Assembly: GCF_036588685.1 (NCBI RefSeq)
Contig: NC_086374.1
Location: 36,696,886 to 36,760,885 of the forward strand
Direction of reading: 5' to 3'
Length of the DNA: 64,000 bases
DNA from: Mytilus trossulus
Lineage: Eukaryota > Mollusca > Bivalvia > Mytilida > Mytilidae
Of the stretch, positions 36,658-47,478 are shown one piece after another. How positions within the stretch are numbered: the first letter of the stretch is position 1; each line of letters starts with the position of its first letter. The notes under the pieces were generated by a model, which was not told the origin of the DNA, made no database searches, and saw nothing but the letters and a program-made list of their open reading frames with translations. The translations under genes were made by a program, and so were the position numbers.

Positions 36658-39600
36658 TTAGTTCCGACGCAAAGACCTTATCAGTGACTCAATATTAACG
36701 CCAAAATATGCAATCTTTAATGACTTGACAACAGTATCGTAATTATATCCCTTCTTAATAAGTCTATTCAAAGGTTTTGTAAGTTTATGAGGTGAATACT
36801 GACACCTTTGTGCTTTATAAAGAATATTTCCATAAAAAATTGGATGTGAAATACCTGAACGTATAAAAAGTCTGCATGTTGAGCTATATTTATGAATGAT
36901 GTCTTTATACCGATGATAAAATTTAGTAAATGTTTTGACTTGTTTGTGATATCGAAAACCCTGGTGTAATAATTTTTCAGTAATACATAAATTTCTCTCG
37001 TTAAAATCTAAAATATTGTTACATACACGAGCGAATCGTACAAGTTGAGATATATAAACACCGTAAGATGGTGACAAGGGAACGTCACCATCTAAAAACG
37101 GATAATTAACGATAGGAAATGAAAAATCATCCCTTTTATCATAAATTTTAGTATTCAGCTTTCCGTTAGTGATATAGATATCAAGATCGAGGAAAGGGCA
37201 GTGGTCATTGTTAGTATTAGCTTTATTTAAAGTGAGTTCACCAGGATAAATTTCATTAATATACATACTGAAGTCGTCATTATTGAGAGCCAAAATATCA
37301 TCCAAATATCTAAAAGTATTATTAAATTTGTTTATCAGATGTTGTTTTGATGGGTTTTTGCTTATTTTTGTCATAAATTGTAACTCGTAACAATACAAAA
37401 AGAGGTCTGCAATAAGTGGTGCACAGTTAGTCCCCATTGGAATTCCGATAATCTGACGATATACGGAATCCCCAAAGCGAACAAAAATGTTATCTAGTAA
37501 AAATTCAAGGGCATATATAGTATCAAAGCATGTCCAATTAACATAGTTTTTTTGTTTATTGCTACTAAAAAATGACCTAAAAGAGTTTGAACATATATAT
37601 TCACATTCTGATTTTTTGAATGCCCATTTAATTAGGTGTGTGAATTTTTTCTTAATGAGAATGTGAGGCAATGTGGTATACAGGGTAGAAAAATCAAAAC
37701 TTTGAACAGATTCAAAATCACCAATATAAGCATGCAATTTATCAAGTACTTCCAACGAGTTCTTGACACTCCAAAAGTAATTTATTCCACTATTTTCGAA
37801 GGCCTTATTTGAACAATTTATTATAAGGTTTTTAATTGTACCAAGTGTGCTGGTAAGAATAATAGACAATTTAGTAGTTGAACAATGACTTGAAGACGAA
37901 ATAAATCTATATTTGTAAGGGGTTTTGTGTAGCTTCGGAAGCCAATACATAGTTGGAACTTTCATTGTATTTGGCTCTGCTTGTAAAGCGGAGGCTAAAA
38001 GTTTATGTTTGTTACAGATTTCGTTTTCTGAAAATGGAGTCAGTTGGAATGTTGGTGAATTGGTGATTTCCTTTTTCAGAACCTCGATGTAAAATTTACG
38101 TCAAACAATAATAATATTATTAGCAGCTTTATCGGCCGGGACAAAAACAAATTCCTTGGCTAGTTCTTTTAGTTTATGTTTGATACGAGAAATAGGTTTA
38201 TTGTGGTTATTGTTAATAGTAAAATGTTCTTTAAAATGTTGAATACGTATATCAACTATCTTCATTACTGAATTAAAAAAAGAGTCCAAAGATTTTTTGT
38301 CAGCTTTTTCCCGTTTTATCCATTTCATACAGTAAGTATGGAGTGAGTCGTGGATGATATTACGACACTCATTCCAATTAATAATTGACGGGGGACGATA
38401 TTTAGGCCCTTTACTTAGAAATGATTTTAACTCTCGGTCTTGAACGATGTTAAGATCTCCTGTTATAACATGGGAAATGGGTCCATAAATATATTCGGAA
38501 TTACTACAATTACATGAAGTAGGTGTATTTTCACTGATATTAACATCTTTACACAATTGACTATAATTAAACACAAATTTCCGGGTAGATTTCTTGTAAA
38601 TATAACAAATAAGAGGTAGCTCAGTATTGTCAAAATATCCAGGAATTTGTTCTTTAACAGAATGGTCGTTAAATATACCGGCAATATTTACAAAATCAAA
38701 GCCTTTATTGACATACTTAATTTTAATAAAATGTTTTTTATGATCTTCAGGGCGATCAATTTTGGGAAATAATTTAGAATAACAATATGCCATAATAATT
38801 TGAACAATTTCATACTGAGGACTGCTATATGAAATTGTGTTGCAATCCTCCAAAATTTTATTTAACTTATTAACCGGTAACGAACAGAGTTTTGTTAACA
38901 GATAATGTCTGCCGTTGTTTTTTGAAATAGAAATTAGGTCCGAAATATTGGTATGATTGGCCAGAAATTTTCTTTGATTGCGATTTGTTCTACAACCGTG
39001 AGAACGGTTTTTACGAACAGTTTTAGAAACAATATCCAAAATGTTAACGGAATTGGTTCTAGATATATTACCAATTCCCATGATATTATCATTTAGACCG
39101 AGAGGGTAAACTGTCTGTAATTTTTTAATCCAATTTAATTCAATTATTTTCCGTGATCGTACAAACTTTGAATGCGATTCACCAGGCTGCTTATTTACTA
39201 CTTCTAAAGGTTGAACTGCTAAATATTTAAAAGGATGGTTGTGCTTCTTAAGGTGTTGGTAAATGATACTTTTGAATTTATTAGGTCTTTTAAAACGATA
39301 CAGATGTTCTTGAGTGCGTTTTGATAAATATCTTCCAGTTTCTCCTACGTACTGAATACCACATCCCGGTTTGTTTCATGTGAGTAAATAAATAATACTG
39401 TTTGTTTTTCAAGTAATATCAGTTTCAAAATTTAAAGAAAATGTGCGACCATTAAACGTGGACCTTACCGTATTGTTGGTGGAAAGACGGGGACATGTAA
39501 GTCATTTTTTGGCATGACACTTATCGATAGAAGGGTAACCACGACTTTTATTGTTAAAAATGTTAGCGATGGTAGTATTTTTAGATAACCGATTTTGAAA

Positions 39601-39666
39601 ATTGAGACGTGTAGATACCCTTTGAACAAGTTTAGTATTTAGTATTTTTCCGTTTCTTAGTTTCAT
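36658..39666 (-). CDS. Naiad polyprotein: GIY-YIG endonuclease, CxC linker, reverse transcriptase; four in-frame TGA (likely selenocysteine)
   Basis: From ATG 39666 to TAA 36658 the frame has 1002 codons with no TAA, TAG or frameshift, only TGA at codons 55 (39504-39502), 86 (39411-39409), 97 (39378-39376) and 522 (38103-38101). N-terminal cysteine-rich/GIY-YIG domain: CHAKK-U-LTCPRL (50-61), then YLLT-U-NKPGCGIQYVGETG (93-111), then RYLSKRTQEH. CxC motif SCNCSNSEYIYG at 384-395 (Cys385, Cys387). RT: YWLPKLHKTPYKYRFI (~574), SFDFSTLYTTLP (Asp658), GIPMGTNCAPLIADLFLYCY, catalytic YLDD (Asp789, Asp790), then CPFLDLDIYI. The TGAs fall where cysteine would be expected, and a SECIS-like fold follows the stop. 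Known: Naiads of some clams and spiders encode selenoproteins. Conventional ORF finding splits this into 38101-39081 and 36658-37965. Confidence 0.88.
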
Positions 39667-40030
39667 AATTGGTTTTTTAGTGAATTACATAATAAAGGAG
39701 CAAAGATTGGCGTCCAGAATATGAACCAGCATACAATAATTAAGTTAAGTAAAAGTGATAAATTTGTTCGGCTGAAAATGTCGAACGCTATCAGTATTAA
39801 TTACCCGAAAAAGATAGTGTATATAAGGGTATGACTGATGGCTGACCAATTAGTAGAATGGGGCTGAATATTGAAATACTACTTTTTGATAAACATTCCT
39901 AAAGTAATGAACTAGAGCAGTTCTCGCTCGGACACACACTCCATAATCTAGTATATTATAAGAGCATAAACCTGAAGCACGGGGAGGCACTCTACTGCCT
40001 CCACACGGCACTAAAGACAAACTCTGTAAA

Positions 40031-40178
40031 AAATTAAATTGAGAATGGAAATGGGGAATGTGTCAAAGAGACAACAACCCGACCAAAATAAAAAAACACA
40101 ACAGCAGAAGGTCACCAACAGGTCTTCAATGTAGCGAGAAATTCCCGCACCCGGAGGCGTCCTTCAGCTGGCCCTAAA
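40031..40178 (-). repeat. 5' pseudo-LTR of the Naiad element
   Basis: Direct repeat of 36012-36170 (same orientation), lying 5' of the coding frame on the minus strand. Between it and the ATG at 39666 is a 360-base leader without open frames. Confidence 0.85.
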
Positions 40179-41114
40179 AACTAACTCCATTTATAAGTAA
40201 TATATGGAGAAACAGGAAATAAATATTTACAAAATTTCCTTCTAGATACTACCTTATGATCACAAACATGCTTCCATCCAAGTTTGGTAGAAATCCAGGA
40301 TAGTTTTAAAAAGTTATTACAACTACAGAGTGAATATGTGTGGCCCCTGTTGCCGCTGATGGCGGACTGTAGGATCGGTGTCTTACTTTTTAGACAAAAG
40401 TCGCAGACTCAACAAAAATTAACTCACAGTCAGATAAACCCTGCCAGACAACATATAAACTATAAATCATTCTATACAAAAATTTAGCTGCCCTATTGCA
40501 TATAGTATCTGAGAAACAGACTTGACCACAAAAACTTAACAATTACTGACAAACTAGTTATAAAATATGAGGTCAAGGTCATATAACCCCTGCCACACAG
40601 ACATGTAAACCTTACAATCATTCATTCACAAATCGTAGTTTGAGAAAGAGATACAGACTTGACCAAGAAACTTGGCCTTAATCACGGATCCATAAATTGA
40701 TGTTGAGGTAAGCATGGTAAGGTGAACACCATTTAAAGGACATATAAACTTTGCAAATATCCTTTATACCAATTATAGTTTATCTTATTGCTTGTTACAA
40801 GTGAGTAATTCACATTACAAGAAACAGTAACAAAATTTTAAGCATTCCTTTATCCATGAAAATGAGGTTAAGGACAATAGACATATGACAGACAGAAACT
40901 TTGTAACATAAGGCATCTACATAAGGGTATGAAGGGTCCAAGTCCAGTACATTCTGTTATATAAAGCTTTGTACAAAAGGTTTAGGGTGTCACCACTCCT
41001 GCAGCCAGATAATAATCACTTTATGACAAAAGACATAAGTGAAAAAACACCATCAAGATACATTGTATACTATAAGACAACCACTGATGAAGTTCTTGAC
41101 ATTAATATATTTAT
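40179..41114. other. Intergenic / METTL6 downstream flank
   Basis: Repeats of the type TGAGGTCAAGGTCATATAAC and ACTTGACCA recur about every 100-150 bp between 40500 and 40930, probably a decayed tandem repeat. No gene seen. Confidence 0.45.
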
Positions 41115-44100
41115 TCAACTTTTAATAACTTCACTGGTAACTTGTATATTACTACAATTATCTAGAACCACAGGTACTTGAGTGTCTGTTTTATTTCCCT
41201 CTCCTTTATTTGTTATGTTTTCCTCTTGTTTCTCACCAATTGCACTTTTGTTTGTCTTGTTTTCTTCAATGGATTGTGATAAGTTCACTTTGTCAGCTTT
41301 ACTTTTAATGAACTTTGCCTGAACAAATATTCTTGGTACACACAACCCTTCCTTCTTATTCACGGTCTCTCTTTGGATATATTCACAGTCCACACAACTA
41401 TAGCCAGCCGATTCCATTAGTAATGTTAATTCATCTACAATATAACCAAGAATATGACATTAATACATGTCATATGTAAAACAACTATAGCCAGCTGATT
41501 CCATTAGTAATGTTAGTTAATCTACAATATAACCAAGAATATAACATTAATAAATAAGTCATATGTAAAACAACTATAGCCAGATGATTCCATAAGTAAT
41601 GTTAATTCATCTACAATATAACCAAGAATATAACATTAATACACCAGCCATATGTAAAACAACTATAGCCAGCTGATTCCATTAGTAATGTTAATTCATC
41701 TACAGTATAACCAAGAATATAACATTAATACATCAGCCATATGTAAAACAACTATAGCCAGCTGATTCCATTAGTAATGTTAATTCATCTACAATATAAC
41801 CAAGAATATGACATTAATACATCAGCCATATGTAAAACAACTATAGCCAGCTGATTCCATAAGTAATGTTAATTCATCTACAATATAACCAAGAATATAA
41901 CATTAATACATCAGCCATATGTAAAACAACTATAGCCAGCTGATTCCATTAGTAATGTTAATTCATCTACAATATAACCAAGAACATGACATTAATAAAT
42001 AAGTCATATGTAAAACAACTATAGCCAGCTGATTCCATTAGTAATGTTAATTCATCTACAATATAACCAAGAATATAACATTAATACATAAGCCATGTAA
42101 AACAAAACATTATTACCCTTAAAATATCACTTTTCAAAAATCATCGCAATAATTTCTGCATATATACAGTATATTGTATTGGTTTATAATGTTTATTATA
42201 ACAGAAAAAACAAATATTTAGTTTAGAAATTCACCTAATGTTTATCATAACAGAAAAAACAAATATTTAGTTTAGAAATTCACCTTAACAAAATATACAT
42301 GAACAGCTTAAAATCTTCTATATGCAAACCCTAAATGGCTTATTCAAATTATTAAATTACCAGCTTATTCATGTACTATTTTTTACTGGTAATATCTAGT
42401 GAACACCTAAAGATTTCTGTTTCTGATGTGCGAATTATTGTAGACATAAAATTGGATCTTAAAGCTGACTATGCAGTTTGTACTTTGCTCATTGTTGAAG
42501 GCTGTACAGTGACCTATAGTTGTTAATTTCTGTGTCATTTTGGTTTCTTGTGGAGAGTTGTCTCATTGGCAATCATACCACATCTTCTTTTTTATATTCA
42601 TCATACATTTTGACTATTGGTACCACATACTTACATCTACACAAAACTTTCATAAGTTAGATAAAGGAAGATGTGGTATGATTGCCAATGAGACAACTCT
42701 CCATTCAAATGACAATTTAAAAAAGTAAACCATTATAGGTCAAGGTACGACCTACGGTACTTATATATATGTACCTTTATTCCACACTTACCTGTTTTGA
42801 AATAGTAAGCCCTTGTACCATCTTGGCGTACATAAAAGTTCTCACATAACTTGTGGCCTGGACCAAATCTTAACATGGCATGGTCGTATAAACCATAATC
42901 TCTAAACAAAATACAACCTCCTGGTTTTAATATCTGCAAAAAAATTGATGAAAATATATTTCAAAGTAAAATAAAAACACTTTTATTTTTTGAATGAATA
43001 CCACAACTACAACTTCTACCATGTTTGATAGTACATGGACCTACCGGTTCATATTATTAAATGACTTAAGTTACACCACAATTCCTGAAAATTCTTTAAA
43101 CCATATTTATTTTATGATCTCATATCCTTCAGTGCAGAATCATTTTTCTGGATCTAACCTTATATTCAAAAAGACAAGAACAAATTTCATTATATCTTAC
43201 ATATCAACTACCTTAGCTTTCAACGGCGAGTATGAAATTTACCTTCAAAATATTCCTGAGTGCTGGCACCATTTTATCTGGATGAATGGCTGACAAGACA
43301 AATATCATGGACACAGCATCAACACTGTCTGGTGGTATTTCTTTACACAGATCATCACATGTAATATCACACTGAAAGGCATGGCATCGATCAGGATTAT
43401 ACAAACTATTCTCCTACAACAAAGTATCGATCAGGATTATACAAACTATTCTCCTACAAAAGTAATATCACACTGAAAGGCATGGCATCGATCAGGATTA
43501 TACAAACTATTCTCCTACAAAAAAGTACACATACATAAACAGAATATGTACCCGTCAAATGCTCTGCTAAATAATCTTTATATTTTTTGTGTTTGTGATT
43601 TTTTGGAATAGATTAAATGAACATTAACACAAGTCCCTACCCAAACAATTTACTGTGGATTCATTATCATTCTTGGGATCGTATTTTTTTTATTTCAAAG
43701 ACATGTTCTACAATATCTACAAGGTTGATAAATTTTGATTTTTGTGTGTGTGAATCAGTGTATACTGATCAATGCAATAATTATTAAGGACCCATGATCA
43801 CTCAAGAAATACTGATTTTTGTTAAACATACATAAACATGATGATAAAGGCGGAACCAGATTTGTTAAAAATGTTTAACACAAATCAAATTTCCAATTGG
43901 CGTAATTAGCTTGTACACAGATTTTTTTTTTCAAACCAGGGTATCAAAAATCCACCAGTAATACAATGTTTTCTTACACTACCAAAAATGGTACCTATAA
44001 CAATGGATGACTGCATAGTATCTAATCATTCTGTTTAAATGTGCATGTTTAGTTAAGCCTTTCCAACTGATATAGTGTCTTTCAATGTTGTGATGTTACA

Positions 44101-45382
44101 CTACACATATGTATTGTTTCAGGATGAAGGTTTGATACCATTAAAACGTTTTAAACCCACTGCAATTGTTTGCACATGTCCTAAGTCAGGAATTAGATGT
44201 TCAGTACCAGTAGTTGTCGTTTGTTAATATGATTCAAAAGTGTTTCTCGTTTCTCATTTTTTAAATAGATTAATAGATTAATTGGTTTTCTTGTTTAAAT
44301 GGTTTTACACTAGTAATTTTTTTTTTTTGGCCCTTTAAATCTCCATGTTGAAGACTGTACCTTGATCACCTATAATGGTTTACTTTTATAAATTGTGACT
44401 TGGATGGAGAGTTGTCTCATTGGCACTCATACCAAATCTTCCTTTATCTATGTTGTTTGTTTGAATAGTCAACAGTAACCATGACATACATGTACCTTTA
44501 CAAACTGCACAGCTCTTATTGAAAAATCACAGGCATAAAAGTATAACTTTTTAAATTCTTCCAATAAAGGGAAAAGAAAATTGCCCACTCCACACCCAAC
44601 CTCCAGAATAGTTTTGCAGTCTTCTGTCTGTAAACAAAAAAAAATATCAATGCTTTAGTAAATCAAAAGATAGATTTGACATCTACGAGCGCTATTTAAA
44701 ATGTACAGACAGCAATAAAATATCTACATTGTATGCTTTAATTTCATTTTAAATGTTTGTTTGTATTTCTGTTTGTTTTTATAGTTATTAAGATACATTG
44801 TAATCTGTTGTACCACTTTTTTTGACATTTTTACCTAGTACACATGTATGTCTGTTTGTTTTGTTTACACATTGTTGTCAATATAATGGAATTTTATACA
44901 ACTGTCATACAAGTGAGAGGTTAAGCTAGACATAAAACCAGGTTTTTACCCACCATTTTCTACATAAGAAAATGCATGTACCAATGCAAGTCAGGAATAT
45001 GACAGAAGTTGTTCATTCATTTGATGTGTTTGAGATTTTATTTTGCCATTTAAATAAAGACTTTCTGTTTTGATTTTTTCCTGATTTAACTTTTCATTTA
45101 AGCAGAGTAGAGAAAACATTTGCCTACCTGCTCATCTTCTTCATAAAACAAATCACTAAATTCACGCTTTGTCCAGTGTCTATCTTTGAAAAACTTTGTT
45201 GTATTTCTTTTATAAAACAAATCCCAGTTTTTCTGTGCTTCATTTTCTAACTTATTCTGTTTAAAATCTGATATAACATTTTGGTCCTTTTCTAATTTTA
45301 TTTTTTCTTCCTCTGTCAAATTCCTTGGACATACTGAAGATATTTGAAATGGAAAAGGTTTCTTATTGGATTCCTCACACAT
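41115..45382 (-). CDS. METTL6: METTL6, tRNA N3-methylcytidine methyltransferase
   Basis: SAM-dependent methyltransferase that makes m3C32 in the anticodon loop of tRNA-Ser (known for METTL6). Coding exons in transcript order: 45382-45128, 44627-44496, 43413-43243, 42933-42792, 41434-41115; 339 residues, against 284 in human. Exon 1 has [20 protein letters not shown], the family signature. Exon 2 has the SAM-binding motif [17 protein letters not shown] followed by FYACDFS. Exon 3 has FQCDIT and [13 protein letters not shown]. Exon 4 has [16 protein letters not shown] and [14 protein letters not shown]. Exon 5 has [21 protein letters not shown], then a Lys/Asn/Glu-rich tail of about 55 residues absent from the human protein. 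METTL6 is preferred over METTL2/8 because of the NWDLFYKRN and [11 protein letters not shown] matches and short N-terminus. TGA stop overlaps AATAAA. Splice acceptors of exons 3 and 5 lie in tandem duplications. Confidence 0.95.
41394..42095 (-). repeat. 89-bp x 8 tandem array spanning the METTL6 exon 5 acceptor
   Basis: CAACTATAGCCAGCTGATTC begins at about 41395, 41482, 41571, 41660, 41749, 41838, 41927 and 42016; the first spacing is 87 bp, the rest 89 bp. The unit contains the last intron bases, the acceptor and the first ~40 coding bases of exon 5 (minus strand: ATGAATTAACATTACTAATG and following). The exon copy at 41394-41434 is the working one, because only it continues into the conserved C-terminus. 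Each decoy copy would read through YSCFTYG to TGA. Confidence 0.9.
42188..42288. repeat. 51-bp tandem duplication in METTL6 intron 4
   Basis: AATGTTTATTATAACAGAAA ... AGAAATTCACC is repeated once as AATGTTTATCATAACAGAAA. Two units only. Confidence 0.75.
42490..42760. repeat. Two R1 tails in head-to-head (inverted) arrangement
   Basis: A plus-strand tail (GGAGAGTTGTCTCATTGGCA) at about 42490-42592 faces a minus-strand tail (TGCCAATGAGACAACTCTCC) at 42664-42755. The intervening ~70 bp is unrelated. The pair could fold into a long hairpin in METTL6 pre-mRNA (intron 4). Confidence 0.6.
43361..43520 (-). repeat. Tandem duplication of the METTL6 exon 3 start and acceptor
   Basis: The block from GTAATATCACACTGAAAGGC to ATTCTCCTACAA (43361-43418) is repeated in full at 43462-43520, with a shorter third copy at 43424-43459. 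The block holds the first ~53 coding bases of exon 3 and its acceptor (minus strand GTAG before GAGAATAG). Confidence 0.9.
44117..44452 (+). repeat. Dispersed repeat family R1 in METTL6 intron 2
   Basis: TTTGATACCATTAAAACGTT through GGATGGAGAGTTGTCTCATT and CACTCATACCAAATCTTCC. Same family as 5806-6165. Confidence 0.7.
44885..45085 (+). repeat. Dispersed repeat family R2 in METTL6 intron 1
   Basis: Contains ACCATTTTCTACATAAGAAA, AAGTCAGGAATATGACAG and TTTGATGTGTTTGAG. The inverted copy at 46253-46397 shares all of these blocks. Confidence 0.65.
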
Positions 45383-46252
45383 GCTGCTGAATTAAAACTT
45401 CAAAGGAAACCTTTTTCGACAATTCAATAATATACTTTCTTAAAAAAACCTGAAAAAAGAATAAAATATACATATCATTTGTGTCAAAGGATGTTTGAAC
45501 TGTAGTACATGTAAGTTATTTACTTTATACTTGTAATTGCATGTACTGCATTTACACTGAAATATTAAACATTAATTTTCTATAGTTAACTTTTTTTTGT
45601 AATTTTGGTCACTTAGTTGTACTGATTATATGACTGTCTAGTCTATTCTTTCTGACAACATTACATTTGACAAGAGCAATTCTTAAATATTTTTCTATAA
45701 TAACATAGCTCAGGGTGAACAACAAAATGGTTTGCTAGAATATCAGAAAGATAAAATCGTTGTAAATACATGAAGAAACAAAATCTAAATTCATATTGTA
45801 ACAATGTGTAAGTTACAAAAAGTCATTTGAAATGTATTATTGATTATTTTTTAACATGGAACATGTGACATCTTCGACACAGCTCAATCTAGATTTTTTA
45901 TGTTGAAAGACGATCCTCTCTTTTTGGTTCTTACATCATGACATACATTGTAGATCATTCATCTCATATATATAGACAGAATGCAATTTATTAACATAAG
46001 AGTTTTCTTCATTGCAGAGTTCTGGTTTGTTGTAAATAAGTAAAAATCTCTCTGTAAATTGGACACATTTCTCCTAAAGCTTAAACAATCAGTGATATCC
46101 ACTTCCAAATAAAAATCTTGCGAACAGAAGTAGTCACTGAACCATGAAAATGATGTCAAGGACAATGCCAATGGACATGTGACATACATGTAAGGCATCT
46201 GTATACAAAGTATCATGGTCTTTCTTGTTAAAATATATAAAAAAGAGAAAAA
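45383..46252. other. METTL6 5' flank
   Basis: Contains the 5'UTR and presumably the promoter of METTL6; no TATA box or CpG-rich block is obvious. No other gene seen. Short frames at 45959-46373 are not recognised. Confidence 0.4.
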
Positions 46253-46397
46253 GTGCTATGTAAAATGTAAAAACACAAGACATCCGAGGAAAATTCAAAA
46301 AGGAAAGTCCCAACACATCAAACGAATGGACAACAACTGTCATATCCCTGACTTCGTACAGGCATTTTCTCATGTAGAAAATGGTGGATTGAACAGT
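46253..46397 (-). repeat. Dispersed repeat family R2, inverted copy
   Basis: AAATTCAAAAAGGAAAGTCC, CACATCAAACGAATGGACAA and TTTTCTCATGTAGAAAATGG are the reverse complement of the blocks at 44885-45085. It abuts the truncated Naiad copy. Confidence 0.65.
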
Positions 46398-46402
46398 GTT
46401 GA

Positions 46403-46907
46403 ATGCTTTACTTTAAATAAAGCAAATACTAACAATGACCACTGCCCTTTCCTCGATCTTGATATCTATATCACTAATGGAAAGCTGAATATTAAAATTT
46501 ATGATAAAAGAGATGATTTTTCATTTCCTATCGTTAATTATCCATTTTTAGATGGTGATGTTCCCTTGTCACCATCTTACCGTGTTTATATATCTCAACT
46601 TGTACGATTCGCTCGTGTATGTAACAATATTTTAGATTTTAACGAGAGAAATTTATGTATTACTAAAAAATTATAACACCAGGTTTTCAATATCACAAAC
46701 TAGTCAAAACATTTACTAAATTTTATCATCGATATAAGGACATCATTCGTAAATATAGCTCAACATGCAGACTTCTTATACGTTCAGGTATTTCACATCC
46801 AATTTTTTATGGAAATATTCTTTATAAGGCACAAAGGTGTCAGTATTCACCTCAGAAACTAACAAAACCTTTGAATAGACTTATTAAGAAGGGATATAGT
46901 TACATGT
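46403..46907 (+). pseudogene. Truncated Naiad reverse transcriptase fragment
   Basis: Homologous to roughly residues 810-985 of the Naiad protein at 36658-39666, with one nonsense change and one frameshift. It is cut at 46907 by the LINE and resumes at about 50531. Confidence 0.85.
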
Positions 46908-47478
46908 GTGTGTGCTGGTGGTTGTTCCACAGGGCAGTAGTATGCGTCTAGTGTGGTTGTTTTTTTATGAAAAGCAACTGCCGCTGGCTAGCTTACATAT
47001 GCGAGCGAAAAGAGAGCCGAGTGAGTAAGCCTCTCCTGCCAGTACATAGCCTCTACACTGTCAAGACTTCTACAGTGCCTCCCCGCGACAGCACATGGTA
47101 ACTGGGATCTAGTATCTCAGGCTTTACTGTAGAGGATCTTGGAGCAGCAAGGGCCCTAAAGATGCAGAGTGTAGGCCCACCGGCGTGTGGACACGTCCTT
47201 ACTCTCATTAACCTTGCCCCAACTATGGGTAAATAGCCGGTTAGATGAAGATCGTAAACCCAGGAAGGTAATTTATATAGGAGAAAGAAAAACTCTGAAA
47301 TAAAAACGGACAGATAATGGTTCGTCAGCCTTGGTCGGCAACTTATCTAAAGGAAGGAAACCTCGACAAAAAAATCCCTGGCCCTCCAAGTAGGGGGTTC
47401 GGCATAGGGCCAACAACCCTATCCTGTAAAAAGAATTAAGTTACGGAAACAGCAACAAAGGAATCAAACACAACCGCT

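Larger units (their letters stand above)
36012..40178 (-). mobile_element. Naiad-type Penelope-like retroelement, near complete
   Basis: Minus-strand element with the permuted domain order that defines the Naiad/Chlamys branch of Penelope-like elements: GIY-YIG endonuclease first, then a CxC linker, then reverse transcriptase. Direct repeats of about 145 bp at 36012-36170 and 40031-40178 are the pseudo-LTRs usual in this class. A dead copy lies at 46403-51267 and a solo terminal fragment at 63418-63600. The single frame is intact except for four TGA codons (see CDS). Confidence 0.9.

Noticed and set aside
38463..38684. 73-codon minus-strand frame inside the Naiad
   Set aside because: Out of frame with the clear Naiad coding sequence.
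36658..39666. Naiad as a pseudogene because of its four stops
   Set aside because: All are TGA, all at plausible Cys/Sec positions, with no other lesion in 1002 codons and a SECIS-like fold downstream.
41394..42095. Eight METTL6 terminal exons as gene copies
   Set aside because: Only the 41394 copy continues into conserved sequence; the others stop after seven further codons.
45959..46373. Overlapping minus frames upstream of METTL6
   Set aside because: Partly overlap repeat R2; no motif, composition like random AT-rich sequence.
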